From Stenotrophomonas sp. Marseille-Q4652 (GTDB lineage Bacteria; Pseudomonadota; Gammaproteobacteria; Xanthomonadales; Xanthomonadaceae), in contig NZ_CAKAKE010000001.1 in NCBI RefSeq assembly GCF_916618915.1, positions 2,277,001 through 2,341,000 on the forward strand: a stretch of DNA of 64,000 bases, written 5' to 3'. Positions 35,011-44,655 of the stretch are shown here, one piece after another. The position numbers and the translations under genes were made by a program. The stretch's first letter is position 1; each line of letters opens with the position of its first letter. The notes below the pieces were generated by a model. It did no database searches and was not told where the DNA came from. It saw nothing but the letters and a program-made list of their open reading frames with translations.

Positions 35011-35937
35011 ATGGCCCCTCGCCTTTCGCCCCGCCTGCAACGCTTCAGTGATCGCGCCCAGCACAGCCTGCCGGTGGCGCTGGTGCGGCGTTTCGTCGAG
35101 ATCGACCTGATGACCCAGGCCGCCTCGCTGTCGTTCTACGCGCTGCTGTCGCTGGCACCGCTGCTGGTGCTGCTGCTGTGGCTGACCGCCTCGCTGTATC
35201 CACCGGCGCAGCAGTCGCTGATCGACCAGATCGCGCAGATGGCCGGACACAACGCCGCGGCCGTGGCCGATACCGTGATCGAGAACGCCACCGACCAGCC
35301 CAGCGTCGGCTCGCTGGCCGGGCTGTGGAGCACGGCGCTGCTGTTCATTGGCGCCACCGTGGTGTTCGCCCAGCTGCAGGGCGCGCTGAACCTGATCTTC
35401 CGTACCGACGCACAGCGCCTCAACGGCCTGCTGGCGTGGCTGAAGAAACGCGTGTTCTCGCTGGGCGTGGTGCTGGCGCTGGGCTTCCTGCTGATCATCT
35501 CGATGATCGCCACCACCGCGCTGCAGGTGGCCTTCGCGCGGATGCCCTCGATCCTGCCGGCGATCGGCTACCTCACCACCCTGCTGCTGTATGCGGCCGC
35601 GTTCGCCTTCCTCTACCACTACCTGCCCGACCGCCGGGTGGAATGGAAGCAGGCCATCCTTGGCGGGATCATCACCGCGGTGCTGTTCGCGCTGGGCCGC
35701 TACCTGATCGGCCTGTACCTGGCGCAGGCCGCGCCGGGCAGCGCCTACGGCTCGATGGGCGCGCTGGTGCTGCTGCTGATCTGGCTGTACTACGCGATCC
35801 TGGTGTTCTTCGCCGGGGCGCTGATCACCGCAGTGATCGACGAGCGCGCCGATGCCCGGCACCTGGCTGCGGCCGAAGCCAGCGGATCAGGCCCGGAAGC
35901 CGTGGACGCGCCTCCGGATCCGCCGAGTACGCCGTAA
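35011..35937 (+). CDS. YihY/virulence-factor BrkB family membrane protein
   Basis: 308 residues from ATG 35011. Six membrane segments with the family signature: the N-terminal DLMTQAASLSFYALLSLAPLLVLL, the central GALNLIFRTDA, and the C-terminal SAYGSMGALVLLLIWLYYAILVF segment. It was once called ribonuclease BN in error. The transport or envelope role is not defined. The C-terminal tail is hydrophilic and Pro-rich. Confidence 0.85.
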   Translation: MAPRLSPRLQRFSDRAQHSLPVALVRRFVEIDLMTQAASLSFYALLSLAPLLVLLLWLTASLYPPAQQSLIDQIAQMAGHNAAAVADTVIENATDQPSVGSLAGLWSTALLFIGATVVFAQLQGALNLIFRTDAQRLNGLLAWLKKRVFSLGVVLALGFLLIISMIATTALQVAFARMPSILPAIGYLTTLLLYAAAFAFLYHYLPDRRVEWKQAILGGIITAVLFALGRYLIGLYLAQAAPGSAYGSMGALVLLLIWLYYAILVFFAGALITAVIDERADARHLAAAEASGSGPEAVDAPPDPPSTP

Positions 35938-36090
35938 GACGCAGTGCCTGCATCCGGCCACGCGCTTGACGTCCATGGCATCCTATCGGCCTGCCATGCC
36001 CCGCCTGCTTCCCGCCCCCGTTCCCGCCTGCGCTGCCGTGATTGCTGGCGGTCGGCGCGCGTGCGCGCATCGAGACGGGGGACGCTGAGC

Positions 36091-37821
36091 ATGGCCAGGA
36101 TCCCCGACGCCTTCATCGACGACCTGCTGGCCCGCACCGACATCGTCGAGGTGGTCGGCTCGCGCGTGCCGCTCAAGCGCCAGGGCAAGGAATACTCGGC
36201 GCGCTGCCCGTTCCATGACGAGCGTTCGGCCTCGTTCACCGTGTCGCCGACCAAGCAGTTCTACCACTGCTTCGGCTGCGGGGCGCATGGCACCGCGATC
36301 AGCTTCCTGATGAATTACGACCGCCTCGAATTCCTCGATGCGGTGGACGAACTGGCCAAGCGCGTGGGCATGGAAGTGCCACGCGCGGAGAACCCGCGCA
36401 GCGCCCAGCAGCAGGACGACAGCCGCGACCTGTACGCGGCGGTGGAGGCGGCCAGCCGCTTCTTCGTCAAGCAGCTGGAGGGCAGCGACAAGGCCCGCGC
36501 CTACCTCGACCAGCGTGGCGTGGATGCAGACAACCGCGCGCGCTTTGCCATCGGCTACGCGCCCGACGGCTACAGCGCGCTGAAGGATGCGCTGGGCAAG
36601 GACGAGCGGCGGATGAAGCTGCTCGAACGCGCCGGCCTGTTCTCCAAGAACGACCGCGGCCACGTCTACGACAAGTTCCGCGACCGGGTGATGTTCCCGA
36701 TCTTCGACCGCCGCGGCCGCGTGATCGCCTTTGGCGGCCGCGTGCTCGACAAGGACGACGGTCCCAAGTACCTCAACTCGCCGGAGACGGCGTTGTTCCA
36801 CAAGGGCCGCGAGCTGTACGGCCTGTGGCAGGTGCGCCAGGCCAACCAGAAGATCGAGCGGCTGATCGTCGTCGAGGGCTACATGGACGTGGTCAGCCTG
36901 TTCCAGTTCGGCGTCACCCAGGCGGTGGCCACGCTGGGCACGGCCACCACGCCGGACCATGCCGAACTTCTGTTCCGCAACGCGCCGGACGTTTACTTCT
37001 GCTTTGACGGCGACAACGCCGGGCGCAAGGCCGGCTGGCGTGCGCTCGAATCGGTGCTGCCGCGCATGAAGGATGGCCGCCAGGCCTTCTTCCTGTTCCT
37101 GCCCGATGGCGAGGACCCGGACACCATCGTGCGCAAGGAAGGCGCCGAGGCCTTCAATGCGCGCCTGAAGCAGGCCACGCCGCTGTCACAGTTCTTCTTC
37201 GACGAGCTCACCCGCGAGATCAACCTGGCCACGCTCGACGGCAAGGCGCGCCTGGCCGAGCGGGCAAAGCCGATGCTGGCGCAGATCCCCGACGGCGCCT
37301 TCGGCGACCTGATGAAGCAGGAGCTCGCCCGGCTCACCGGCGTCGGTGCCGCACAGCCGGCACAGCCGCAGTCGCGCCCCCGACCGGGCCGCCAGGTCGC
37401 CCCGGTGCAGAAGCGCAGCCTGGTGCGCGCGGCCATCGCCATCCTGCTGCAGCAGCCTTCGCTGGCGCTGGGCATCGATGGCCATCGCGCCCTGTCCGGC
37501 CTGCGCCTGCCCGGGATCGAGCTGCTGATCGAGCTGCTGGAGCTGGTGCAGCAGCGTCCGGAAATCACCACCGGCGCCGTGCTCGAGCATTTCACCGGCC
37601 GCGAGGAACAGGCCGCGCTGCACAAGCTGGCGGCGATCGAACTGCCCGGCGACGAACAGGCCTGGGCCCAGGAACTGCACGACGCGATGCTGCAGATGGA
37701 AAAGCAGCTGTTGCAGCAGCGCCTGGAGGAGCTGCAGGCCAAGCAGCTGCAGCAGGGCCTGGATGACACCGACAAGTACGAACTGCGCGAGCTGCTGAAG
37801 GCGCGCGCGTCCCTGGGTTGA
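36091..37821 (+). CDS. dnaG: DNA primase DnaG
   Basis: 576 residues from ATG 36091. Zinc-binding CHC2 domain: C39, H42, C60 and C63 (CPFHD..YHCFGCG). The TOPRIM catalytic core holds VVEGYMDVVSLFQ and the acidic FDGDNAGRKAGWRAL. A C-terminal helicase-binding region (about 430-576) ends in a coiled, Gln-rich helix. It synthesises RNA primers at the replication fork with DnaB. Usual neighbour of rpsU; rpoD, often next, is absent here. Confidence 0.96.
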   Translation: MARIPDAFIDDLLARTDIVEVVGSRVPLKRQGKEYSARCPFHDERSASFTVSPTKQFYHCFGCGAHGTAISFLMNYDRLEFLDAVDELAKRVGMEVPRAENPRSAQQQDDSRDLYAAVEAASRFFVKQLEGSDKARAYLDQRGVDADNRARFAIGYAPDGYSALKDALGKDERRMKLLERAGLFSKNDRGHVYDKFRDRVMFPIFDRRGRVIAFGGRVLDKDDGPKYLNSPETALFHKGRELYGLWQVRQANQKIERLIVVEGYMDVVSLFQFGVTQAVATLGTATTPDHAELLFRNAPDVYFCFDGDNAGRKAGWRALESVLPRMKDGRQAFFLFLPDGEDPDTIVRKEGAEAFNARLKQATPLSQFFFDELTREINLATLDGKARLAERAKPMLAQIPDGAFGDLMKQELARLTGVGAAQPAQPQSRPRPGRQVAPVQKRSLVRAAIAILLQQPSLALGIDGHRALSGLRLPGIELLIELLELVQQRPEITTGAVLEHFTGREEQAALHKLAAIELPGDEQAWAQELHDAMLQMEKQLLQQRLEELQAKQLQQGLDDTDKYELRELLKARASLG

Positions 37822-37829
37822 GCCCGCAC

Positions 37830-38321
37830 ATGATCCGCATCCTGCTTGCCCTGTCCCTGTTGCTGACGACCGCGTTGGCCCACGCCAGCGGCGCACTGCC
37901 CTTCGCCCAGCCGCGCCCCGGCCTGCACACCGGCGGCCAGCCCAGCCGCGAACAGCTCGCCAGCGCGGCGGCCAGCGGCGTGCGTACCGTGATCGACCTG
38001 CGCGGCGCCGACGAGGCACGCGGCTATGACGAGGCGGCCGAAGCCCGCCGCCTGGGCCTGGCCTACGTCACCCTGCCAGTGGCCGGCGGCGAGGACATCA
38101 CCCTGGCCAGGGCGCGGGCGCTGCAGCAGCTGCTGGCCAATGCCGAGGGCCCGGTGCTGCTGCATTGCGCCTCCGGCAACCGCGTCGGCGCCCTGCTCGC
38201 CCTGGCCGCCGCCGAGGACGGCGCCAGCGATGACGCCGCAATGGAGCTGGGCCGCAAGGCCGGGCTCGGCTCGCTGGCCCCGACGGTCGAACAGGTCCTG
38301 CAGTCGCGGGGACAGGCGTGA
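37830..38321 (+). CDS. Exported DUF442 (beta-lactamase-hydrolase-like) phosphatase-fold protein
   Basis: 163 residues from ATG 37830, with a signal peptide (LLTTALAHAS). Dual-specificity-phosphatase-like fold: GGQPSREQLASAAASGVRTVIDLRG and the active-site loop HCASGNRVG (Cys-x5-Arg). The DUF442 family is widely found fused to or beside beta-lactamase-like enzymes. Phosphatase activity in the periplasm is plausible but not certain. The stop overlaps the next ATG. Confidence 0.75.
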   Translation: MIRILLALSLLLTTALAHASGALPFAQPRPGLHTGGQPSREQLASAAASGVRTVIDLRGADEARGYDEAAEARRLGLAYVTLPVAGGEDITLARARALQQLLANAEGPVLLHCASGNRVGALLALAAAEDGASDDAAMELGRKAGLGSLAPTVEQVLQSRGQA

Positions 38322-39283
38322 TGGCGCGGCGCCTGCCGCGTCCGGACAACTTCACCCTCGCCCTGCTGGCGACCATCGCCCTGGCCTCGCTGCTGCCGGC
38401 ACGCGGCGGTGCGGCGGTGGCGCTGGACCAGGTCAGCGACATCGCCATCGCCCTGCTGTTCTTCCTGCACGGCGCCCGCCTGCCGCGCCAGGCCATCGTC
38501 GCCGGACTGCTGCACTGGCGCCTGCACCTGGTCATCCTTGCCTGCACCTTCGTGCTGTACCCGCTGCTCGGCCTGCTGGCGCAGCCACTGGCCAACGCGC
38601 TGCTCACCCCGGAACTGGCGCTGGGCATGCTGTTCCTGTGCGCCCTGCCGTCGACCGTGCAGTCGTCGATCGCGTTCACCTCGATGGCCGGCGGCAATGT
38701 CGCCGCGGCGGTGTGCAGCGCCTCGCTGTCCTCGCTGCTGGGCGTGTTCCTGACGCCGTGGCTGATGACGTTGCTGGCCGGCAGCAGCGGCGCGATGGCC
38801 AACCCGCTGCAGGCGGTGGGCAAGATCATGTTGCTGCTGCTGGCCCCGTTCGTGCTCGGCCACCTGCTGCGGCCGCTGATCGGCACCGCGGTCGAACGCG
38901 CCCGCCCGCTGCTGCGCTGGACCGACCAGGGCACGATCCTGCTGGTGGTCTACGCCGCCTTCGGCGCGGCGGTGGTCGAAGGCCTGTGGCGACAGACGCC
39001 CCTGCCGGCGCTGGCCGGTACCGCCGTGCTGTGCGCAGTGCTGCTAGGCGTGGCGATGCCACTGGTGGCGCTGGTCGCGCGACGGGCAGGCTTCAGCCGC
39101 GGGGACCGCATCGCGGTGTTGTTTTGCGGCACCAAGAAGAGCCTGGCCACCGGCGTGCCGATCGCCAAGGTGCTGTTCGCCGGCGGCAGCCTCGGCGCGA
39201 TCGTGCTGCCGATCATGATCTACCACCAGCTCCAGCTCATCGTCTGCGCGATGGTGGCGCAGCGCTACGCGCGCAAACCGTAG
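38321..39283 (+). CDS. Bile acid:sodium symporter-like (SBF, DUF4137) transporter
   Basis: 320 residues from ATG 38321, which overlaps the preceding TGA; GTG 38318 is possible. About ten membrane segments. Family landmarks: DIAIALLFFLHGARLPRQA, the crossover helix motif FLCALPSTVQSSIAFTSMAGGNVAAA, and CGTKKSLATGVPIA near TM9. The Na+-coupled transport of an organic anion is expected; the substrate is unknown. Confidence 0.85.
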   Translation: MARRLPRPDNFTLALLATIALASLLPARGGAAVALDQVSDIAIALLFFLHGARLPRQAIVAGLLHWRLHLVILACTFVLYPLLGLLAQPLANALLTPELALGMLFLCALPSTVQSSIAFTSMAGGNVAAAVCSASLSSLLGVFLTPWLMTLLAGSSGAMANPLQAVGKIMLLLLAPFVLGHLLRPLIGTAVERARPLLRWTDQGTILLVVYAAFGAAVVEGLWRQTPLPALAGTAVLCAVLLGVAMPLVALVARRAGFSRGDRIAVLFCGTKKSLATGVPIAKVLFAGGSLGAIVLPIMIYHQLQLIVCAMVAQRYARKP

Positions 39284-39307
39284 GAGGGCACCCTGGTGCG
39301 CGATGAA

Positions 39308-39324
39308 GCTTTGCCCGGCAAAGC
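39308..39324 (+). terminator. Small hairpin after the SBF transporter
   Basis: GCTTTG/CAAAGC stem around CCCGG, 25 bases past the stop; no T-run, so weak. Confidence 0.35.
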
Positions 39325-39409
39325 CTCACCCGACTCCCCACATTACACATGGTGAATTCAACTCTCGATCGCAATACCCAAGGTTGTGAACCAGTGACCT
39401 GATGCCATG

Positions 39410-39434
39410 AAAAGGGCGGCATGAGCCGCCCCTT
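39410..39434 (-). terminator. Terminator of the OstA-like gene
   Basis: GGGCGGC/GCCGCCC stem with a four-base loop and, reading on the minus strand, a TTTT run; 27 bases beyond the stop codon. Confidence 0.7.
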
Positions 39435-39460
39435 CTGACCACGTGATTCCATTCAAACAA

Positions 39461-39970
39461 TCATTGCAACGGACAATCTTCGACAAGGAAAATAACCTGA
39501 ACTTCATTACCCCCCTTCCCGCCACAAGTGATTAGCATTTTACCGTGGCATGCAGAATTCCCTTCAACTGGCACGCCATCCGCCTCCAGCTTCCCGTTAC
39601 TACAGGTATATTCAACTATGGATTTTGCTCCGACCAAATTGGCCACGGAGACAGCAGTAGCCGTCAGGGCAGATATTTGGGGGTAAAGTGTCGCCGCATC
39701 CGCCAAAACGAGTTGCCCATCTGCCGTCACTCGAACATTTCCCTTCAGATCAACGACACGTGGATCACCGTTCTTTTCGGCCCGGTACTCCGCCAATTCG
39801 GCAGACGCTTTCAGCCTGTCCGAAGCGTTGATCGTTGCTGCAGTCATGACTACCTGCCCACTGTGTTCGTCAAACGAAACACGTGTCCCAGAGGCAAACT
39901 CCCCAGCCTGCATGGATCCTGAAAAAATCATTGCTGCTACAAAAACAACTGCCCTCATGTTTTCGTTCAT
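39461..39970 (-). CDS. Exported OstA/LptA-like protein of unknown function
   Basis: 169 residues from ATG 39970, with a GGAGG site. Signal peptide MNENMRAVVFVAAMIFSGSMQAG. The middle has alternating strands resembling the OstA/LptA beta-jellyroll: FASGTRVSFDEHSGQVVM, VVDLKGNVRVTADGQLVLADAATLYP. Two C-terminal Cys pairs (YTCSNG, SACHG, ITCGG, EDCPLQ) suggest disulfides in the periplasm. Base composition is visibly AT-richer than neighbours and codon use is mixed, suggesting acquisition. It lies 78 bp downstream of the haem O synthase gene. Confidence 0.55.
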   Translation of the reverse strand: MNENMRAVVFVAAMIFSGSMQAGEFASGTRVSFDEHSGQVVMTAATINASDRLKASAELAEYRAEKNGDPRVVDLKGNVRVTADGQLVLADAATLYPQISALTATAVSVANLVGAKSIVEYTCSNGKLEADGVPVEGNSACHGKMLITCGGKGGNEVQVIFLVEDCPLQ

Positions 39971-40048
39971 TTCATCAGCCTCCAATCTTGCTCGTGCGGT
40001 TTTATTTCCACTTACCAGCTCACATGCAACCCGTCAAGTCAAGCCACG

Positions 40049-40951
40049 CTACACCCAGGGCAGCAGCCAGTGGTCCACCAGCAGGAAGGCAAACAGCGCC
40101 ATCAGGTAGACCACCGAGTAATTGAACATCTTCATGTTGAACAGCTCGTCCGGCGGATCGAGCATGCGCCAGGCGTACCAGAGGAAGATCGCGTTGAGCA
40201 CCGCGGCGCTGCCCAGGTAGAACCAGCCGCTCATGCCCACCACGGTCGGCATCAGGCTCACCACCGCCAGCGCGATGGAATAGAACAGGATCTGCCGGCG
40301 GGTATGCGGCACGCCGTGGGTCACCGGCAACATCGGGATGTCGGCCTTGGCGTAGTCGGCGCGACGGAAGATCGCCAGCGCCCAGAAGTGCGGGGGCGTC
40401 CAGATGAAGATGATCAGCACCAGCAGCGAGGCGTAGGCCCAGTCCGAGGGACCCTGCATGCCGGTGATCGCCGCCCAGCCGAGCAGCGGCGGGGTGGCAC
40501 CGGCCAGGCCGCCGATGACGATGTTCTGCGAGGTGGCACGCTTGAGGTAGACGGTGTAGATCACCGCGTAGCCGATCAGCGAGGCGAAGGTCAGCACCGC
40601 GGTCAGCACGTTGACCCACAGCACCAGGATGGTCATCGACAGCGCGGTCAGCACGCCGGCGAACACCAGCACCTGGCGCGGCGTCACCGCACCGACCACC
40701 AGCGGGCGCCACGAGGTACGCGCCATCTGCGCGTCGATGCGGGCATCGAGCAGCTGGTTGATCGCGGCCGCGGCCGAGGCCGACAGCCAGATGCCGATGA
40801 AGCCCAGCACGCCGGCCTTCACCTGCTCGGCGGTCGGCAGGCCGGGCACGGCCAGGAACATGCCCACCAGCGCGGTGAACACGATCAGGGCCACGACCCG
40901 CGGCTTGGTCAGGTCCCAGTACTGGCGCACGCCGGGCGACACGGCGTTCAT
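40049..40951 (-). CDS. cyoE: Protohaem IX farnesyltransferase (haem O synthase)
   Basis: 300 residues from ATG 40951. UbiA-superfamily prenyltransferase with nine membrane segments; first aspartate motif [12 protein letters not shown], second motif in [16 protein letters not shown]. It attaches farnesyl to protohaem, giving haem O. The start overlaps the haem A synthase stop, so the two consecutive steps to haem A are translationally linked. Confidence 0.93.
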   Translation of the reverse strand: MNAVSPGVRQYWDLTKPRVVALIVFTALVGMFLAVPGLPTAEQVKAGVLGFIGIWLSASAAAAINQLLDARIDAQMARTSWRPLVVGAVTPRQVLVFAGVLTALSMTILVLWVNVLTAVLTFASLIGYAVIYTVYLKRATSQNIVIGGLAGATPPLLGWAAITGMQGPSDWAYASLLVLIIFIWTPPHFWALAIFRRADYAKADIPMLPVTHGVPHTRRQILFYSIALAVVSLMPTVVGMSGWFYLGSAAVLNAIFLWYAWRMLDPPDELFNMKMFNYSVVYLMALFAFLLVDHWLLPWV

Positions 40952-42111
40952 TCCGGAGCCCGCAGGCGCGCCAGCAGCGACACCAGCACGAACAGCAGGG
41001 CCACCGCGCAGCCGGCGTGGGCCACGGCCACACCCAGCGGCAGCGCCAGCTTGACGTTGAGGATGCCCAGGGTGACCTGCACCGCGACCAGCAGGCCCAG
41101 CGCGCTGGCCCAGCCACGCAGGCCGGGCACGCGCAGCATGCGCGCCGACACCACCCACAGGTACAGCGCCACCACCACCGCGAACATGCGGTGCGCCATC
41201 TGGATGGCGATGCGCGAGGCGCCGTCAAGCACGCCACCTTCGTAGTCCACGCCGATGCCACGCCACAGGGTGAAGCCCTCGGCGTAGTTCTGCATCGGCC
41301 ACCACTGGCCCACGCAGCGCGGGAAGTTGTTGGCCGACCACGAACTGCCGCCGCAGGCGAGCGCCGCGTAGTTGGCACTGACCCAACCGCCGAGCGCGAT
41401 CTGGGTGACCAGCAGCACCACCCCAGCCAGCAGCCAGCGCCGCATCACCGGTGCCTGCACCAGGGTGATCGGCATGTTGGTGGCCTTCCACGCCATCCAC
41501 GCCAGGCAGCCGAACATCGCCATGCCGCCGAGCAGGTGGCCCATGACCACGGCCGGCTTGAGCAGCCAGGTCACCGTCCACATGCCGAGCAGGGCCTGGA
41601 ACACGACCACCGCCAGGGTCAGCACCGCCACCCGCGACAGGTCGCTGTTGGACCAGCGCCAGGCTGCGACCAGCAGGATCCCCTCGCCCACCACCGCCAG
41701 CACGCTGGCTTCCACGTGCTTGCCGAGCATGTACATCGGGATTGCCGCGGCCACCAGGCTGCAGGCAGCCACCACCTGGGCCACGCCATGGCGACGGCGG
41801 CGCGCGGCCATCAGCGACAGCAGCAGCACCTCCACGCCAAGCGCGCCAGCCAGAAAGCGGTGCACCTGCTCACGCCAGGCCTTGTGGGTCTCCAGCGGAC
41901 GGATCTCGCTGGCCACGTGCTGCAGGGCTTCGGCCTGGGTCTGCGGCCAGGTGACGCGGCCATAGCAGGTCGGCCAGTCCGGGCAGCTGAGGCCCGCATC
42001 GGACAGGCGCACGAACGAGCCGAACATGATCGTCGAGGCGGTCATGATCAGGGCGAACCATGCCAGGCGATGGAAATTGCGGTGCGGCGCCGGGCGCGCG
42101 TGGGAATTCAT
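40948..42111 (-). CDS. ctaA: Haem A synthase (COX15/CtaA)
   Basis: 387 residues from ATG 42111. Eight membrane segments; the conserved [12 protein letters not shown] loop of the family lies after TM1, and four haem-ligand histidines are in [26 protein letters not shown], and IQMAHRMFA with VAVAHAGCA. It oxidises the C8 methyl of haem O to formyl for the aa3 oxidase. Operon with surf1, a sco-like gene and cyoE. Confidence 0.92.
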   Translation of the reverse strand: MNSHARPAPHRNFHRLAWFALIMTASTIMFGSFVRLSDAGLSCPDWPTCYGRVTWPQTQAEALQHVASEIRPLETHKAWREQVHRFLAGALGVEVLLLSLMAARRRRHGVAQVVAACSLVAAAIPMYMLGKHVEASVLAVVGEGILLVAAWRWSNSDLSRVAVLTLAVVVFQALLGMWTVTWLLKPAVVMGHLLGGMAMFGCLAWMAWKATNMPITLVQAPVMRRWLLAGVVLLVTQIALGGWVSANYAALACGGSSWSANNFPRCVGQWWPMQNYAEGFTLWRGIGVDYEGGVLDGASRIAIQMAHRMFAVVVALYLWVVSARMLRVPGLRGWASALGLLVAVQVTLGILNVKLALPLGVAVAHAGCAVALLFVLVSLLARLRAPE

Positions 42112-42119
42112 CAGGCGAC

Positions 42120-42692
42120 TCACTTCAGTTTCAGCAGCTTGGCCAGGTCCGCACGCAGGCCGGCCGGATCGAATCCGGGCGCGTAACGCAGGATCACGAA
42201 GCCATTGGGATCGACCACGTACACCGGCAGGCCGGCAGGGTCGTCGACACCGGGCAGGCTCGCCCGCAGTGCCGGCTGTGGCGACAGGGGCCGCAGCGCC
42301 GGCATGCCGGCGGCGGAAGCGGGCACAGTGCCCAGCCACAGGATGTCGACATTATCGGCGTTGTGGCCCAGCAGCTGCCAGACCTTGTGCAGATCCTGCG
42401 ACAAAGTGACGCACGCCGCAGCGCACTCGCCGGCCGGTGCCACCAGCACGCGCCAGCGCCGTTCGGCCGGTTCCCACGCATACGCGCTGCCGTCGGCCAG
42501 GGTCGGCGCGAGCTGGCGCAGGTCGGCCGGCGGCGCGAGCATCTGGCCGTGGTTGCGCTGCCCCTGCGGCTGCCAGCCGGAGAAACGCAGCAACCCGGCC
42601 AGCGCCATCGAGCCGAAGAACAGCGCGAACAGGGCGACCAGGGTCCAGCGCCCGCGATTTCGCCCCTGGGGCGCTTGGGAGACGGCATTCAT
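42120..42692 (-). CDS. Sco-like, membrane-anchored thioredoxin-fold protein
   Basis: 190 residues from ATG 42692 (MNAVSQAPQG); ATG 42701 is an alternative. One N-terminal membrane anchor (WTLVALFALFFGSMALAGLL), then a thioredoxin-like domain with C-x3-C (GECAAACVTL) and a PVYVVDPNGFVILRYAPGFDP strand that mirrors SCO1/PrrC. A distal His ligand, as in copper-binding Sco proteins, is not obvious. Probably cytochrome oxidase copper-centre or thiol maintenance. Eight bp from the haem A synthase gene. Confidence 0.7.
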   Translation of the reverse strand: MNAVSQAPQGRNRGRWTLVALFALFFGSMALAGLLRFSGWQPQGQRNHGQMLAPPADLRQLAPTLADGSAYAWEPAERRWRVLVAPAGECAAACVTLSQDLHKVWQLLGHNADNVDILWLGTVPASAAGMPALRPLSPQPALRASLPGVDDPAGLPVYVVDPNGFVILRYAPGFDPAGLRADLAKLLKLK

Positions 42693-42719
42693 GTGCGGCA
42701 TTTTCTCATGGGTGGCGGC

Positions 42720-43436
42720 TCAGCGCCGACGCCGCTGTCGCCACTCCAGCAGCACCGCGATCACCAGCACCGCGATGGCCAGCCCGAACCACTGCACCGC
42801 ATAGCCGAGATGGCGCGCGGGCGGCAGGGTGTTGGGCAGCATTGCCAGGTCGCGGGCATGGCCCAGCGCGATGTCCGGATCCAGCCGCAACACCTGCCCG
42901 GACATCGGACCGGGAACCTGCAGCTCGCGTGCGATGCGCGGGAAATCCAGCCGCACCGCCAGCCAGGTATCCGCACCGGTGGCCTGCATCGATTCGCCCA
43001 TCGCCACTCCGGCCGCGGGCGCCGGTGCCAGCAGCCCCGACAGTTCGTGTTCGCCACTGACCGGAGCCACTGCCGGAACGCGGCGATCGGCCGGCATCGG
43101 CAGCCAGCCCAGGTCGACCAGCACCCAGTGGTTGCCGCCTTCGGCGAGGAACGGCTGGTACACACGGATGCCGGCGCGGCCCTCGCGCAGCTGGTTGTCC
43201 AGCAGCACCTGCGCGGCGAGGAAGCGCCCATGGCCCTGCACCCGCTGCAGGCGCGGTGGCCCGTCCAGCGCAGCGGCCAATCCCACGGGGGCACTGGCCA
43301 TGGCGCTGCCGGCCTGCGCCAGCAGCGCCTCCTTGCCCAGCTTGCGCTGCAGTTGCCAGGTGCCGAGGGTGCAGAACAGGGCGATGGCGAGCATGGCCAG
43401 CGACCAGCCGACCAGCCGCGTGTGCTGGCGCATCAT
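42720..43436 (-). CDS. Surf1 family cytochrome oxidase assembly protein
   Basis: 238 residues from ATG 43436 (or 43433). Surf1 architecture: N-terminal membrane segment followed by CTLGTWQLQRKLGKEALL, a periplasmic domain with VLLDNQLREGRAGIRVYQPF and WVLVDLGWLPMP, and a C-terminal membrane segment in HLGYAVQWFGLAIAVLVIAV. It helps haem A insertion into subunit I. First gene of the surf1-sco-ctaA-cyoE group, divergent from the DUF2909 gene. Confidence 0.9.
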   Translation of the reverse strand: MMRQHTRLVGWSLAMLAIALFCTLGTWQLQRKLGKEALLAQAGSAMASAPVGLAAALDGPPRLQRVQGHGRFLAAQVLLDNQLREGRAGIRVYQPFLAEGGNHWVLVDLGWLPMPADRRVPAVAPVSGEHELSGLLAPAPAAGVAMGESMQATGADTWLAVRLDFPRIARELQVPGPMSGQVLRLDPDIALGHARDLAMLPNTLPPARHLGYAVQWFGLAIAVLVIAVLLEWRQRRRR

Positions 43437-43493
43437 GACAAGCACGCGCAAACGCGGTCAGATGGCGTGGCCCACCCCGCCTTCGAGCCGCGC

Positions 43494-43712
43494 ATGAATG
43501 ATTCGCTGAAGACCCTGCTGGTAATCGCGTTCTTGATCGTCATCGTCTGGAATCTGGGAGCAGGGCTGTACTACCTGCTGGTCGACCGTGGCCAGACCAA
43601 GCGCACGGTCAACGCCCTGACCCGGCGCATCGCCCTGTCGGTGGCGCTGATCCTGCTGGTGATCGTGGGCATCTACAGCGGCTGGATCAAGCCGCACGGC
43701 GTCGGCGGCTGA
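43494..43712 (+). CDS. Twin-transmembrane protein (DUF2909)
   Basis: 72 residues. Two hydrophobic helices (about residues 8-28 and 46-64) flank a basic loop DRGQTKRTVNALTRRI, the full DUF2909 pattern. It is regularly found with cytochrome c oxidase genes and is probably an assembly or stability factor in the inner membrane. Convergent with subunit III. Confidence 0.85.
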   Translation: MNDSLKTLLVIAFLIVIVWNLGAGLYYLLVDRGQTKRTVNALTRRIALSVALILLVIVGIYSGWIKPHGVGG

Positions 43713-43721
43713 CGTCCCTGC

Positions 43722-43745
43722 CCGCCCGGCGCGTGTGCCGGGCGG
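43722..43745. terminator. Bidirectional hairpin between DUF2909 gene and oxidase subunit III
   Basis: Perfect 9-bp stem CCGCCCGGC/GCCGGGCGG with a six-base loop between two convergent stop codons. Confidence 0.6.
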
Positions 43746-43757
43746 TCCGGCGTGCGC

Positions 43758-44633
43758 TTACAGGACGTAAACGAACAGGAACAGCATCAGCCACACCACG
43801 TCGACGAAGTGCCAGTACCACGCCGCGGCCTCGAAGCCGAAGTGGTTGTCGCGGGTGAAGTGCCCGCGCAGTGCCCGGAACCACATCACCAGCAGCATGA
43901 TCGTGCCCAGCAGCACGTGCGCGCCATGGAAGCCGGTGAGCATGAAAAAGGTTGAGCCGTAGATGCCCGAGCCCAGGGTCAGGTTGAGCTCGCGGTAGGC
44001 GTGGATGTATTCCTCGGCCTGGAAGAACAGGAACACCGCGCCCAGCGCGATGGTGGCGCCCAGCCAGACCAGCAGCCCGCGGCGGTTGCCGGCCTTCAGG
44101 GCATGGTGGGCAATGGTCAGGGTGATGCCCGAGGTCAGCAGGATCAGCGTGTTGAGCAGCGGCAGGCCCCACGCCGGGATGGTCTGGAAGCTGCCACCGA
44201 TCGCCCCCGGGCCGTTGGTCGGCCACGCGGCGGAGTAGCCCGACCACAGCAGCTCGTTGGTCATCACGCCGTCGCCAGTGCCGCCCAGCCATGGCAGGCC
44301 GAGATTGCGGGTGTAGAACAGCGCGCCGAAGAAGGCGCCGAAGAACATCACCTCGGAGAAGATGAACCACACCATCCCCATCCGGAACGAGACGTCGACC
44401 TGGCGGTTGTAGTGGCCGGCCTCGGACTCGCGGATCACATCGCCAAACCACAGGAACAGGGTGAACACCAGCATCGCCACGCCGATGGCGAAGGCCCACG
44501 GGGCCCAGCGGGCATCGTTGAGCCAGCTGGCGACGCCGACCATCAGCACCAGCATCGATATCGAACCCAGGAATGGCCATTTGCTGTGGCTGGGCACGAA
44601 ATAGACATTGGCGTCGGGCGAGTTCTGGGCCAT
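43758..44633 (-). CDS. ctaE: Cytochrome c oxidase subunit III
   Basis: 291 residues from ATG 44633 (MAQNSPDANVYFVP). Seven membrane segments: RMGMVWFIFSEVMFFGAFFGALF, FFQAEEYIHAYRELN, FFMLTGFHGAHVLLG and the final AAWYWHFVDVVWLMLFLFVYVL. These are the conserved subunit III motifs. It stabilises the proton-pumping aa3 core. Downstream of Cox11 by 22 bp. Confidence 0.95.
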   Translation of the reverse strand: MAQNSPDANVYFVPSHSKWPFLGSISMLVLMVGVASWLNDARWAPWAFAIGVAMLVFTLFLWFGDVIRESEAGHYNRQVDVSFRMGMVWFIFSEVMFFGAFFGALFYTRNLGLPWLGGTGDGVMTNELLWSGYSAAWPTNGPGAIGGSFQTIPAWGLPLLNTLILLTSGITLTIAHHALKAGNRRGLLVWLGATIALGAVFLFFQAEEYIHAYRELNLTLGSGIYGSTFFMLTGFHGAHVLLGTIMLLVMWFRALRGHFTRDNHFGFEAAAWYWHFVDVVWLMLFLFVYVL

Positions 44634-44655
44634 GGCGTTGGTTCCGGGTCCGTGA

